Source: Arthrobacter silviterrae (GTDB lineage: Bacteria; Actinomycetota; Actinomycetes; Actinomycetales; Micrococcaceae). From it: DNA of 64,000 nt. Below are positions 36,404 to 44,400 of the stretch, in pieces; position 1 is the first letter of the stretch, and the number at the start of each line of letters is the position of its first letter. Position numbers and translations under genes: made by a program. The stretch covers positions 1 to 64,000 of the forward strand of contig NZ_JAAKZI010000010.1 in the NCBI RefSeq assembly GCF_011045165.1, read 5' to 3'. Below the pieces are notes generated by a model. That model searched no databases, was not told where the DNA came from, and saw nothing but the letters and a program-made list of their open reading frames with translations.

Positions 36404-37210
36404 TCACGCCCTGTGGTCGACCCCCGTCACCGAAAACACGGCGCCCTGTGGATCCGCCAGAACCACCGTCTTTCCCGCCGGTGACGGGAAGCCAGGCACC
36501 AGGGTCCGGCCGCCAAGGCGCACCGCCGTGCTTTCAGCCGCGTCGGCGTCGGGCACCCAGAAATTGGGCGTCCACTGCGCGGGGCCGGGGCCTGCAACCA
36601 TGACCGCCACCACTTCGCGGGACACCGGCTGCTGCGGCACGCCCCCAACATAGCCGGGCAGGCGGAAAAGGGTGGCGGCGCCGTCGCCCGCGCCAAGGGT
36701 TTCCGTGGTCCAGCCGTAGGCGTCGGCGTAAAACGCGGCGGCCCGGCTCGTGTCGGGGGTGGCCAGCTGGCTCATGGACCACGCGCCGGGCTCGTTGACC
36801 AGCTGGGCGCCGGCCCGGGCTGAACCCTCCCACAAGCCGTGGACCGCCCCGTCCGGATCGGCCACCACGGCGGCGCGGCCCACTGGAGGGGTGTCGAAGG
36901 GGGCCGCAACCACGGTTCCCCCGGCCTGGGTCACGGCCTTCACTGCCTCATCGACGTCGGCCACCGCCACGGACGTGAGCCATGAAGTGGGTGCGCCGGG
37001 GACGGGCTGGGAGGAAATCCCGGCAACATCGAGCCCCCGCAGGCGGGCCACGTAGTAGCGGCCGCCGTCCCCGTCGCCGGAGAGGTCCCCCGGACCGGCC
37101 GGCTGCCACCCAAAGACGGCAGTGTAGAAGGACAGCGCGGCATCCACGTCGGGCTGAAAGGTCTCAACCCAGCAGGGAACGCCCGCGGGATAGTCATTTC
37201 TCTGGTTCAT
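36404..37210 (-). CDS. VOC family protein (two glyoxalase-like modules)
   Basis: 268 residues. Two repeated modules are clear: PCWVETFQPDVDAALSFYTAVFGW and WSMSQLATPDTSRAAAFYADAYGW, each followed by a VADPDGAV or LADPQGAVF strand. This is the common two-module glyoxalase/extradiol-dioxygenase-like fold seen in antibiotic-resistance-like proteins of actinobacteria. Metal ligands are not conserved clearly, so catalysis is uncertain. AAGGAG lies 5 bases before the ATG at 37210. Diverges from a small leaderless gene. Confidence 0.8.
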   Translation of the reverse strand: MNQRNDYPAGVPCWVETFQPDVDAALSFYTAVFGWQPAGPGDLSGDGDGGRYYVARLRGLDVAGISSQPVPGAPTSWLTSVAVADVDEAVKAVTQAGGTVVAAPFDTPPVGRAAVVADPDGAVHGLWEGSARAGAQLVNEPGAWSMSQLATPDTSRAAAFYADAYGWTTETLGAGDGAATLFRLPGYVGGVPQQPVSREVVAVMVAGPGPAQWTPNFWVPDADAAESTAVRLGGRTLVPGFPSPAGKTVVLADPQGAVFSVTGVDHRA

Positions 37211-37284
37211 GCCGGCTCCTTGAGTTCCGTACATTCCGCTGCCACATCCGAGTTTATGGCTGCTGCCCCGGCCCCGCCACCCAA

Positions 37285-37296
37285 TAGGCTGGGACA
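37285..37296 (+). promoter_or_regulatory. Leaderless promoter -10 of the 101-residue hypothetical gene
   Basis: TAGGCT (37285-37290), 6 bases, then ATG 37297; no ribosome site. Confidence 0.5.
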
Positions 37297-37602
37297 ATGC
37301 CTTCCTTTCGCGCCACCATCCAGATCACCGGCCTGCGCCCGGGCCACGCCCCCGAGGAGGTCATGGCCATGGCGGTTGCCGCCGTCGGTGCGGCCCACGT
37401 GGTTGAGGCCAACCAGCTCGACGTCGTGGCCGGCGTCCCGCGCATCACCGTCCGCTTCATGGTGGAGGCCAGCGAGTACGACGCCGAGAATCGCCTCGCG
37501 CGCGACGCGGCGGCTTCCATGCGCCACGGGGTGAAGACGGTGGCCACCACGGCCGCGCTGCGCAGCTACCGCCGCTCGGCCGGCAAGTGGCTGGCCCTGT
37601 AG
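37297..37602 (+). CDS. Small hypothetical protein (101 residues)
   Basis: Opens MPSFRATIQITGLRPGHAPEEVMAMA and has an alternating strand-helix pattern (ITVRFMVEASEYDAENRLARDAA) suggesting a small alpha/beta fold, with a basic C-terminal RSYRRSAGKW. No family is recognised. It has the strong third-position G/C bias of a real gene and a leaderless promoter. Diverges from the VOC gene. Confidence 0.7.
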   Translation: MPSFRATIQITGLRPGHAPEEVMAMAVAAVGAAHVVEANQLDVVAGVPRITVRFMVEASEYDAENRLARDAAASMRHGVKTVATTAALRSYRRSAGKWLAL

Positions 37603-37642
37603 CCGACACCTGGCGGGCAATCCGCCGTCGAGCCTGTCAAGT

Positions 37643-37676
37643 TTGTCATGTGGTGTCGATCACAGTAGATTGATCG
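37643..37676 (+). promoter_or_regulatory. Strong promoter with embedded palindrome upstream of the GlsB/YeaQ gene
   Basis: TTGTCA (37643-37648), 17 bases, TAGATT (37666-37671): the best sigma-70-type promoter in the window. An inverted repeat CGATCA-N8-TGATCG (37657-37676) straddles the -10, a position expected for a repressor. The transcript would have a leader of about 95 bases. Confidence 0.6.
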
Positions 37677-37771
37677 TGGGGATGTTACTTCCCAGTACGA
37701 TTTAGCTTTGGTGCAGCCAACATGTCCGCACCGAACGCGCATGGACAACTACGCAAGACAGGGAGAACACC

Positions 37772-38029
37772 ATGGGATTCTTTGGATTTATCATTCTCGG
37801 CCTGATCGTGGGAGCCATTGTCAAGGCCATCATGCCGGGCAAGGTGCAGGGCGGCTGGGTCACCAGCATCATCCTCGGCGTGGTTGGCGCCATTGTGGGC
37901 GGTTTGCTGGGCTCGCTGATTTTCCACACCGACCTCGGCTCCTTCTTCAACATCAAGACGTGGCTGCTGTCCATCGGCGGCGGACTGGTCGTGGCGGCCG
38001 TTTACGGGGCCATCAAGGGCCGCAAGTAG
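37772..38029 (+). CDS. GlsB/YeaQ/YmgE-family stress-response membrane protein
   Basis: 85 residues with three membrane segments. GFIILGLIVGAIVKAIMPGK, SIILGVVGAIVGGLLGSLIF and a GGGLVVAAVYG end are the signature of the family once called transglycosylase-associated proteins. Members rise under general stress; the molecular role is unknown. A GGGAGAA ribosome site lies 6 bases before the ATG. The strong upstream promoter fits an abundant stress protein. Confidence 0.88.
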   Translation: MGFFGFIILGLIVGAIVKAIMPGKVQGGWVTSIILGVVGAIVGGLLGSLIFHTDLGSFFNIKTWLLSIGGGLVVAAVYGAIKGRK

Positions 38030-38048
38030 GGCGCCGTTTTCGCCCCCC

Positions 38049-38103
38049 CGACGCTCCATCACCTTTTGCGGTGTTTCGCCCGACGCTCCATCACTTTATG
38101 CGG
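38049..38103. repeat. Two copies of the 32-bp-period intergenic repeat
   Basis: Units CGACGCTCCATCAC...TTGCGG (38049-38071) and CGACGCTCCATCAC...ATGCGG (38081-38103) start exactly 32 bases apart between two convergent genes. Core and spacing are as at 31.5 kb. Confidence 0.8.
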
Positions 38104-38123
38104 CCCGGGCCCGCTGGATCCGC

Positions 38124-39053
38124 TCAGTTGTGGTCCGGGAAGGCGGATAGGCGCAGCCCGGAGGAATACTTCACGGGTTCGCCCGTCAGCGGGTCCGTGA
38201 AGGAAATGCTGTGGGCCAGCAGCTGAAGCGGCTTCGTGTAGTCATCCGGCGCCTGCTCGTGGAGCACCGGGTAGAACGGGTCGTTGAGGATGCCGATGCC
38301 CTGAGAGGCCAGGTGGACACGGAGCTGGTGCGTCTTGCCCGTGTGCGGCTGCAGCTCGTACAGCCCCAGCTGGCGCCCGGATGAAGGGTCCATCCGGGTG
38401 TCCATGAGCTCGATCCGGGTTTCCGCATTGGGCTCCCCGGGAACTTCCTGCGCCAGCAGGTACGTGCGTGACTTGACCATGCGGCTGCGCACCACCAGCG
38501 GAAATTCCAGCCCGGGCAGGACAGGGGCCACTGCACGGTACGTCTTTTCAATGTGCCGCTTTTCAAAGAGCAGCTGGTAGTTTCCGCGGGTCTCCGGATT
38601 CGCGGAGAACAGGAGCACGCCCGCCGTCATGCGGTCCAGGCGGTGGATCGGCACCAGGTCCGGCAGGTCCAGCAACACTCGCAGGCGCACCAGGGCCGAT
38701 TCCTGGACGTACATGCCGCCGGGCGTGGTGGGCAAAAAGTGCGGCTTGTCCACCACCACCAGGTTTTCATCCTGGTGCAGGATGGACAGCTCCACGGGCA
38801 GGCGCTTTTCCACCGGGAGTTCGCGGTAGTACCAAATAAAAACATGTTCGTTCAGCGCAGTGGTGGGCGTGACCACCTCCCCGCCCAGGGCCATGACCTC
38901 ACCGCGTTCAAACCTGTCTACGATTCCGGCCGGGTCAACGTGGTTGAACTTGTCCAGCACATATTCCATGGCCGTGGCCCAGGGGCCGCCGTCCGGCATG
39001 CGCATGCGCGTCGCATTGACCCCGTTGCGCACGGGAAGCGGGGATTTCATCAC
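38124..39053 (-). CDS. RluA-family pseudouridine synthase
   Basis: 309 residues. An N-terminal extension of the S4 type is followed by LSILHQDENLVVVDKPHFLPTTP, the catalytic-aspartate motif IHRLDRMTAGVLLFS near residue 140, and LQPHTGKTHQLRVHLASQG. This is the RluA clade, which isomerises uridines in 23S rRNA or tRNA; the target base cannot be read. GAAGGG precedes the ATG pair at 39053. It opposes the Fsr-like gene and faces the GlsB gene across the 32-bp repeats. Confidence 0.88.
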   Translation of the reverse strand: MMKSPLPVRNGVNATRMRMPDGGPWATAMEYVLDKFNHVDPAGIVDRFERGEVMALGGEVVTPTTALNEHVFIWYYRELPVEKRLPVELSILHQDENLVVVDKPHFLPTTPGGMYVQESALVRLRVLLDLPDLVPIHRLDRMTAGVLLFSANPETRGNYQLLFEKRHIEKTYRAVAPVLPGLEFPLVVRSRMVKSRTYLLAQEVPGEPNAETRIELMDTRMDPSSGRQLGLYELQPHTGKTHQLRVHLASQGIGILNDPFYPVLHEQAPDDYTKPLQLLAHSISFTDPLTGEPVKYSSGLRLSAFPDHN

Positions 39054-39159
39054 CCTTCAAGGGTACCGATGGATTCAGGGCGTAGTGTCGGGAGTGCCTG
39101 ACGGTGCAGGATCCGGGGCAAACAAGCGTGGCGCGAAGGCGGAAAGGTGGGGTTCGCTG

Positions 39160-40350
39160 GTGAATCGACGCGGAATTGGCATGATGTCCTCGGCGCACAT
39201 GGTCGACGACCTCTACCAGGGCATCGTGCCGGCCATGCTGCCCTTCCTCGTCTCCGAACGCCACTACAGCTACGCGGCCGTGGCGGGGCTGACCCTCGCG
39301 GCAACCATGCTCTCCTCCGTGGTCCAGCCGGCCTTTGGCGTGTGGACGGACCGCAAGCCGCGCCGCTGGCTCATTCCGCTGGGGATGACGACGGCGGCGC
39401 TGGGCGTGGGTGCCGCCGGCCTGTTCCCGAGTTACGCCGTCACGTGGGTGATGATCGCCATCTCGGGCCTGGGCATTGCAGCGTTCCACCCCTCGGCAGC
39501 CAGTGCCGCACGGCGGGCCGCCGGCGACAGCAACAAGGGCATGAGCATATTCGCCCTGGGCGGGAACATCGGTTTCGCGCTCGGCTCCCTTTTGGCCACG
39601 CCGGTGCTCCTCTGGTTCGGGCTCCGGGGGACCGCCCTGCTGGTGCTCCCGGCCCTCGTCATGGCACTCATCCTGGCCAGGCGCCTGGGGCCGGTGCTCG
39701 ACGGGCGCGACGGCGAGCGCCGTCCCGCGGCCATGCCCAAGGGGCGGGACAACTGGCCGGATTTTTTGAAACTGACGTCCATTGTGGTGGTTCGCTCCAT
39801 CGTGTTCTTTGGGCTGAGTTCCTTTCTGGCCCTGTACTTCATCCACGGGCTGGGTGCCTCGGAGGTTATCGGCGGCGCCGCGCTGACCGTCTTCCTGGTG
39901 TCCGGTGCGTGCGGCACCCTGCTGGGCGGCTGGCTGGCGGACCGATTCGGGGCAATGGTCTCCATCAGGTACGGCTTTGCCTGCTGCCTTCCTGCCATGG
40001 CTGGCCTGGTGCTGGTGCGGGAGTGGCGCCTCGCCATGGTCTTCGTGGTGCTGACCGGCGTAAGCATTTTCGTCCCATTCAGCGTTTTCGTCATCCTGGG
40101 GCAGAACTACCTGCCAAACCGGATCGGCACGGCCAGCGGCGTCACAGTGGGCCTGGCCGTCACCGTGGGCGGCCTGTTCAACCCGGTGCTCGGGGTGCTG
40201 GCCGATGCAACCACCCTGCATTTCACGCTCACGGTGCTGATCGCGCTGCCCGCACTTGCGCTGGCACTGTCGGCCTTCCTGCATGATCCGGCCACGGCGG
40301 ACAGATTGCGGCTGCAGAAAATGGACCGTGCAGCACCGACTGCTCAGTAA
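39160..40350 (+). CDS. MFS exporter, fosmidomycin-resistance (Fsr) type
   Basis: 396 residues with 12 membrane segments. SSAHMVDDLYQGIVPAMLPFLV, GVWTDRKPRRWLIPLGM and AAFHPSAASAARRAAGD are characteristic of Fsr-like MFS members; in Escherichia coli Fsr exports fosmidomycin. The natural substrate here is unknown. The GTG at 39160 follows GGTGGGG by 7 bases and is the earliest start that keeps the first membrane segment near the N terminus; a long upstream extension overlaps the opposing RluA gene and is not credible. Confidence 0.83.
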   Translation: MNRRGIGMMSSAHMVDDLYQGIVPAMLPFLVSERHYSYAAVAGLTLAATMLSSVVQPAFGVWTDRKPRRWLIPLGMTTAALGVGAAGLFPSYAVTWVMIAISGLGIAAFHPSAASAARRAAGDSNKGMSIFALGGNIGFALGSLLATPVLLWFGLRGTALLVLPALVMALILARRLGPVLDGRDGERRPAAMPKGRDNWPDFLKLTSIVVVRSIVFFGLSSFLALYFIHGLGASEVIGGAALTVFLVSGACGTLLGGWLADRFGAMVSIRYGFACCLPAMAGLVLVREWRLAMVFVVLTGVSIFVPFSVFVILGQNYLPNRIGTASGVTVGLAVTVGGLFNPVLGVLADATTLHFTLTVLIALPALALALSAFLHDPATADRLRLQKMDRAAPTAQ

Positions 40351-40404
40351 CTTTCCGTCAGCGGCAGAACTTCCACAGGCGAATGGCAACAACCACCCCG
40401 GGCG

Positions 40405-41268
40405 TCATTCCGGCAGGGCCTGGCAGTTCGGGCACCAGTAAATGTCCCGCGGGGCATGTGTCGGCGCGGCTGGATCGGCCATTTTTGCGTGCCGAATCAG
40501 TGAACCGCAGCGTTTGCACGGCTTCCCGGCCAGCCCGTAGACCCACACTGAGGCGTCCCCGCGTGCCGGCCCGCCCGTGGTTGAGCGCTGCGGCCGGTCC
40601 TTGTTGGCCTCCAGCAGGCGCTTTGCCAGCTCCACCAATCGTGGCAGCCTCGGCACCCCGCCAACCGGCATGGACGGGTGGACTCCGGCCAGGAAACACA
40701 GCTCGTTGCGGTAAATGTTGCCGATCCCGGCCAGGCTCCGCTGGTCCAGGAGAGCCAAGCCGACGGGCCGCTGCGGATCCGCATGGAGCCTGCGCAGCGC
40801 CTCATCCGCATCCCAATCCGGCCCGAGCAGGTCCGGCCCAAGATGTTCGACGGCGGCCGCCGCCTGCGCGGGCGAGAGCACTTCCAGGGTGCCCAGGGAA
40901 AAGCCGACGGCGACCAGCCGTTCAGTGGTGAGGACAACCCTCGCTGTATGGGAAGGCCGGCGCCACTCGCCGCCGCGCCCGGTCCGCGGGCCTGTCGGAG
41001 GCTGCGTCGCATTCCTGACGGGGTATATGTCCCAGTGGCCCTCCATGGCCAGGTGCGAGTGGATCACCGCCGCGCCCTCGGCCGGGCCGCGGGCGGGCAG
41101 CATCATCATCAGGTGCTTGCCGCGGGGTTGGACGGACTCCACGGTGCGCCCGGTGAAGTCAACGGTTGCCAGCTGCGGCACGCGGAAGTCGCAGCCCGTC
41201 AGCGGCTGCCCGGCCAGGGCGCCATGGAGGTCCCGAGCCTGCCGCCAGACAGTGTCCCCCTCAGGCAT
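40405..41268 (-). CDS. Fpg/Nei-family DNA glycosylase (endonuclease VIII-like)
   Basis: 287 residues. MPEGDTVWRQARDLHGAL gives the mature N-terminal Pro nucleophile and Glu of Nei-type base-excision glycosylases (TVW rather than the Fpg PEL pattern). The helix-two-turns-helix is around LALLDQRSLAGIGNIYRNELC, and the C-terminal zinc finger has Cys pairs in KPCKRCG and YWCPNCQ. The enzyme removes oxidised pyrimidines and nicks the DNA. It lies downstream of lhr on the same strand, a neighbour also linked to nucleic-acid repair; 204 bases of repeat-rich DNA separate them. Confidence 0.9.
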   Translation of the reverse strand: MPEGDTVWRQARDLHGALAGQPLTGCDFRVPQLATVDFTGRTVESVQPRGKHLMMMLPARGPAEGAAVIHSHLAMEGHWDIYPVRNATQPPTGPRTGRGGEWRRPSHTARVVLTTERLVAVGFSLGTLEVLSPAQAAAAVEHLGPDLLGPDWDADEALRRLHADPQRPVGLALLDQRSLAGIGNIYRNELCFLAGVHPSMPVGGVPRLPRLVELAKRLLEANKDRPQRSTTGGPARGDASVWVYGLAGKPCKRCGSLIRHAKMADPAAPTHAPRDIYWCPNCQALPE

Positions 41269-41338
41269 GGAGGGCCGGCCGACGGTTCGAGTCACGGTCC
41301 GCCAACCACAACACGTCACTCATGTCCACCCACACGCC

Positions 41339-41393
41339 CAACGCTCCCGCAGCATTTGCGGGTTTTTCCCGAACGCTCTCGCAATGAGTGCGA
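41339..41393. repeat. Divergent copies of the intergenic repeat between nei-type gene and lhr
   Basis: AACGCTCCCGCAGCATTTGC and AACGCTCTCGCAATGAGTGC (about 31 bases apart) match the repeat family at 31.5 and 38.05 kb in a weaker form. A reverse-oriented core TGAGGGAGGGT follows near 41454-41464. Together they fill most of the 204-base gap. Confidence 0.6.
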
Positions 41394-41472
41394 CAGCGTC
41401 CCGCATTTCACGTCAATTGCTGAGAGAGCGATTGAAGAAAACGCCCCAAATGTGAGGGAGGGTTTCAGGGGG

Positions 41473-44400
41473 TTAGGCACGGATGCGCACCCCGCCCGGG
41501 GAACTGTACGCCCCGGCAGCCAGCAGCGCCGCGGCCAGCGGGGTGTCCAGGATGCCGGCGCCGTTGACCTTCTCCATCGCGAGCTTGTCCACCGCACCGC
41601 GCCTGACCACCTGGACCAGGGCATCCGCGGCCAGGGCCACGGCGCCGTCGTCGTCGCTGAAGCACAACAGCGTCCGGCCGCCGCGCTCCACATACAGGAC
41701 CAGGGCGCCGTCGACCATCACCACCAGGGCACCCGCCTTGCGCCCGGGGCGGTGGCCGGAATCCAGCGGCGGCCACGGCAAGGCTGCTCCGTAGGGGTTG
41801 GCCGGGTCGGTCGACGCCAGGGCCAGGGCCTGCGGCGGGCGGGGGTTGAGGGCGGCGTCGTCGCTGAAGGTGCGCAGCCGGTCCACCGTGGCGGGCACCG
41901 CGAATTGTGCCGCGCCCAGGTGTTCAATGAAGTACCCGCGGCGGCACTTTCCGGTTTCCTCGAGCCTCGCCAGCACCTTGTACATGAGCCCGAAGCCGCC
42001 GGGGATCCCGTGGTTCATGACGGATCCGCGGGTGACCACGCCATACCTGTCCAGAAACAGCTCGGCGAGGGCATGGCTGCGCAGCGTGGCCTGCGCACTT
42101 GCCGTCGTAGCGCCGCCTGCCTCAGGCATACCAGCGGCAGCCAGGTCGCCATCCGGCAGCGCACTCCAACGCCCGGCACCCAGCGGCGGAGCACCCCTCT
42201 GGACGGTTCCGGCCCGGCCGGGCAGCCGCCCATAGCGCCCCGAGCGCGCCGGGCGCAGGCGCGACGGCGCCGGCTTTTGCCTGTGCGCCGTATGCCCCCC
42301 GGACAGCAGGGAACGCACCGGGGTGAAGGTGTCATTGCTGATCCGCCCAGCCCAAAAAAGCTCCCACAGGGCGGCGGAAAGCTCGTCGTCGGCGGGGACG
42401 TCATCCGGCCCGCCGGCCGCCATCTCGCGCAGCTGGTGGAAAAAGTACGCGCCGCCGCCGGACAGGGCCGCCAGGACGCGCTGCTGGAACTCCGTGGGCG
42501 CGAAATCAGCCGGCGGGTTCAGCGTCAGGGCGGCGGACTCGGCCACGTGCAGGCTCAGCCACCCGTCGCTGCCGCCCAGGGCACCGGCGCCCGACAGCAG
42601 CACCTCGCCCGTGGCCGTCAGTTCGTCCAGCATGGCCGGGCGGTAGTCGGCCACCCGCTGCGCCAGCACCAGCGGCTCCCAGGCCGACGCCGGAATGGGC
42701 ACGCCCGCCAGCTGGTCGACGACGGTCAGCAGCCCGTCCAGCCCGCGCAGCGCCGGCGCCCCGGATGCGGCAGAAACATGCTGCCACGCCGGCAGGAACC
42801 GGCCGAAGGTGGCCGCATCCACGGGTTCCACCTCGGCCCGCAGCGCGGCGAGGGACCGGCGGCGCAGCCGGCGCAGCACCTCCACGTCGCACCATTCACT
42901 GGCGCCATCCTCGAAGCCAGGGCCCACTGCGGCGAGGGTCCCGAAGTGAGCTTGCGAGCTATGGGAAGAGCCGGGGACTTGCGAGTGATGGGAGCCGCTG
43001 GGGATAAATTCGCCCTCCGTCACGCGCTTGTCTGCGGCAAGCCGTGCCAGCCCGGAATGCACGACGGCGATGCCCAGTCCCAGCCTCGCCGCCACTTCCG
43101 CCGCGGTGAAGGGGCCGTGGGTGCGCGCATGCCGGCCGATCAGGTCGCCCAGCGGATCGGCCACGGGTTCAATGAACGCCAGCGGCACGCCCATGGGCAG
43201 CGGGATGCCGAGGGCGTCCCGCAGCCTTGCCGCATCCTCAATGGCCGCGAAACATTCCCTGCCAGCCATATTCACCCGCAGGGCGCGGTTGGCGGCAACA
43301 AGGGCCTCCAGGTGTCCGGCCGCCGCGGCGAGGTGGGCGGCATCCGCAGCGGCGGCAGCCCCTTCAGCGGCAGCTGCAGCGGTGGCCCCTGAACCGGCCG
43401 CAGTGGCAGTCCGGCCGGCAGCGGCGGGCGGCAGGCCGGCGTCGCCCGTCCCTTGTCCGGGAGGAGCGGAGGGGACCAGGCGGTCCGCCACCTCGGCAAC
43501 CGTCAACGGGCCCAGCAGGCGGAGCAGGTCGGCAACTCCTTCCAGCCCGCGGGCTCGCCTGTCCGTGTCCCTGCCGTTCCCGGCCAGCCGCTGGAGCTCG
43601 GCCTCCGTGGCGGCAATGACGTCCGGGTCCAGGAGTTCGCGCAGCTCGGCCCGTCCCAGCAGCTCGTCGAGCAGGGCTGGGTCCAGGGACAGGGCGGCCG
43701 CGCGGCGTTCGGCCAGCGGGGAATCGCCCTCGTACAGGAAGCTGGCCACGTAGCCGAAGAGGAGCGACCGGGCAAAGGGTGAGGGCTGTTGGGTGGTGGT
43801 TTCCACGATCCGCAGCTCGCGTCGCTCAATGCTGGCGGCGATGTCCTTCAGTGCGGGGAGGTCGTACACATCCTGCAGGCATTCCCGGACGGTCTCCAGC
43901 ACAATGGGAAACTGGGGGTATTTCCGGGCCACGTCCAGAAGCTGGGCGGAGCGCTGGCGCTGCTGCCACAGGGGCGATCGCTTGCCCGGGTTTTGGCGTG
44001 GCAGCAGCAGGGCGCGGGCGGCGCATTCGCGGAAGCGGCTGGCGAACAGTGCGGAGCCTCCCACCTCGGCGGTGACGATGCCGTCCAGCTCGTCGGGTTC
44101 AAAGAGGAACAAGTCCGCGCCGGGAGGCTCGTCATCCATCAGGGGCACCCGCAGCACGATGCCGTCGTCGGAGGCCATGGCGGAACCGTCCAGGCCGTAG
44201 CGCTCGTGCAGCCGGGCCGCAACGGCCAGGGCCCAGGGTGCGTGGACGGGCATGCCGAATGGGCTGTGGAGGACCACGCGCCAGTCGCCGAGTTCGTCGT
44301 GGAAGCGCTCCACCATGAGGGTTTTGTCGTCCGGGACCTGCGTGGTGGCGGCCTTTTGCTCGTCCAGGTAGCCAAGCAGGTTGTTGGCCGCCCACTGGTC

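Noticed and set aside
38860-39159. N-terminal extension of the Fsr-like exporter
   Set aside because: It would overlap the opposing RluA gene and push the first membrane segment about 100 residues in; the GTG at 39160 fits better.
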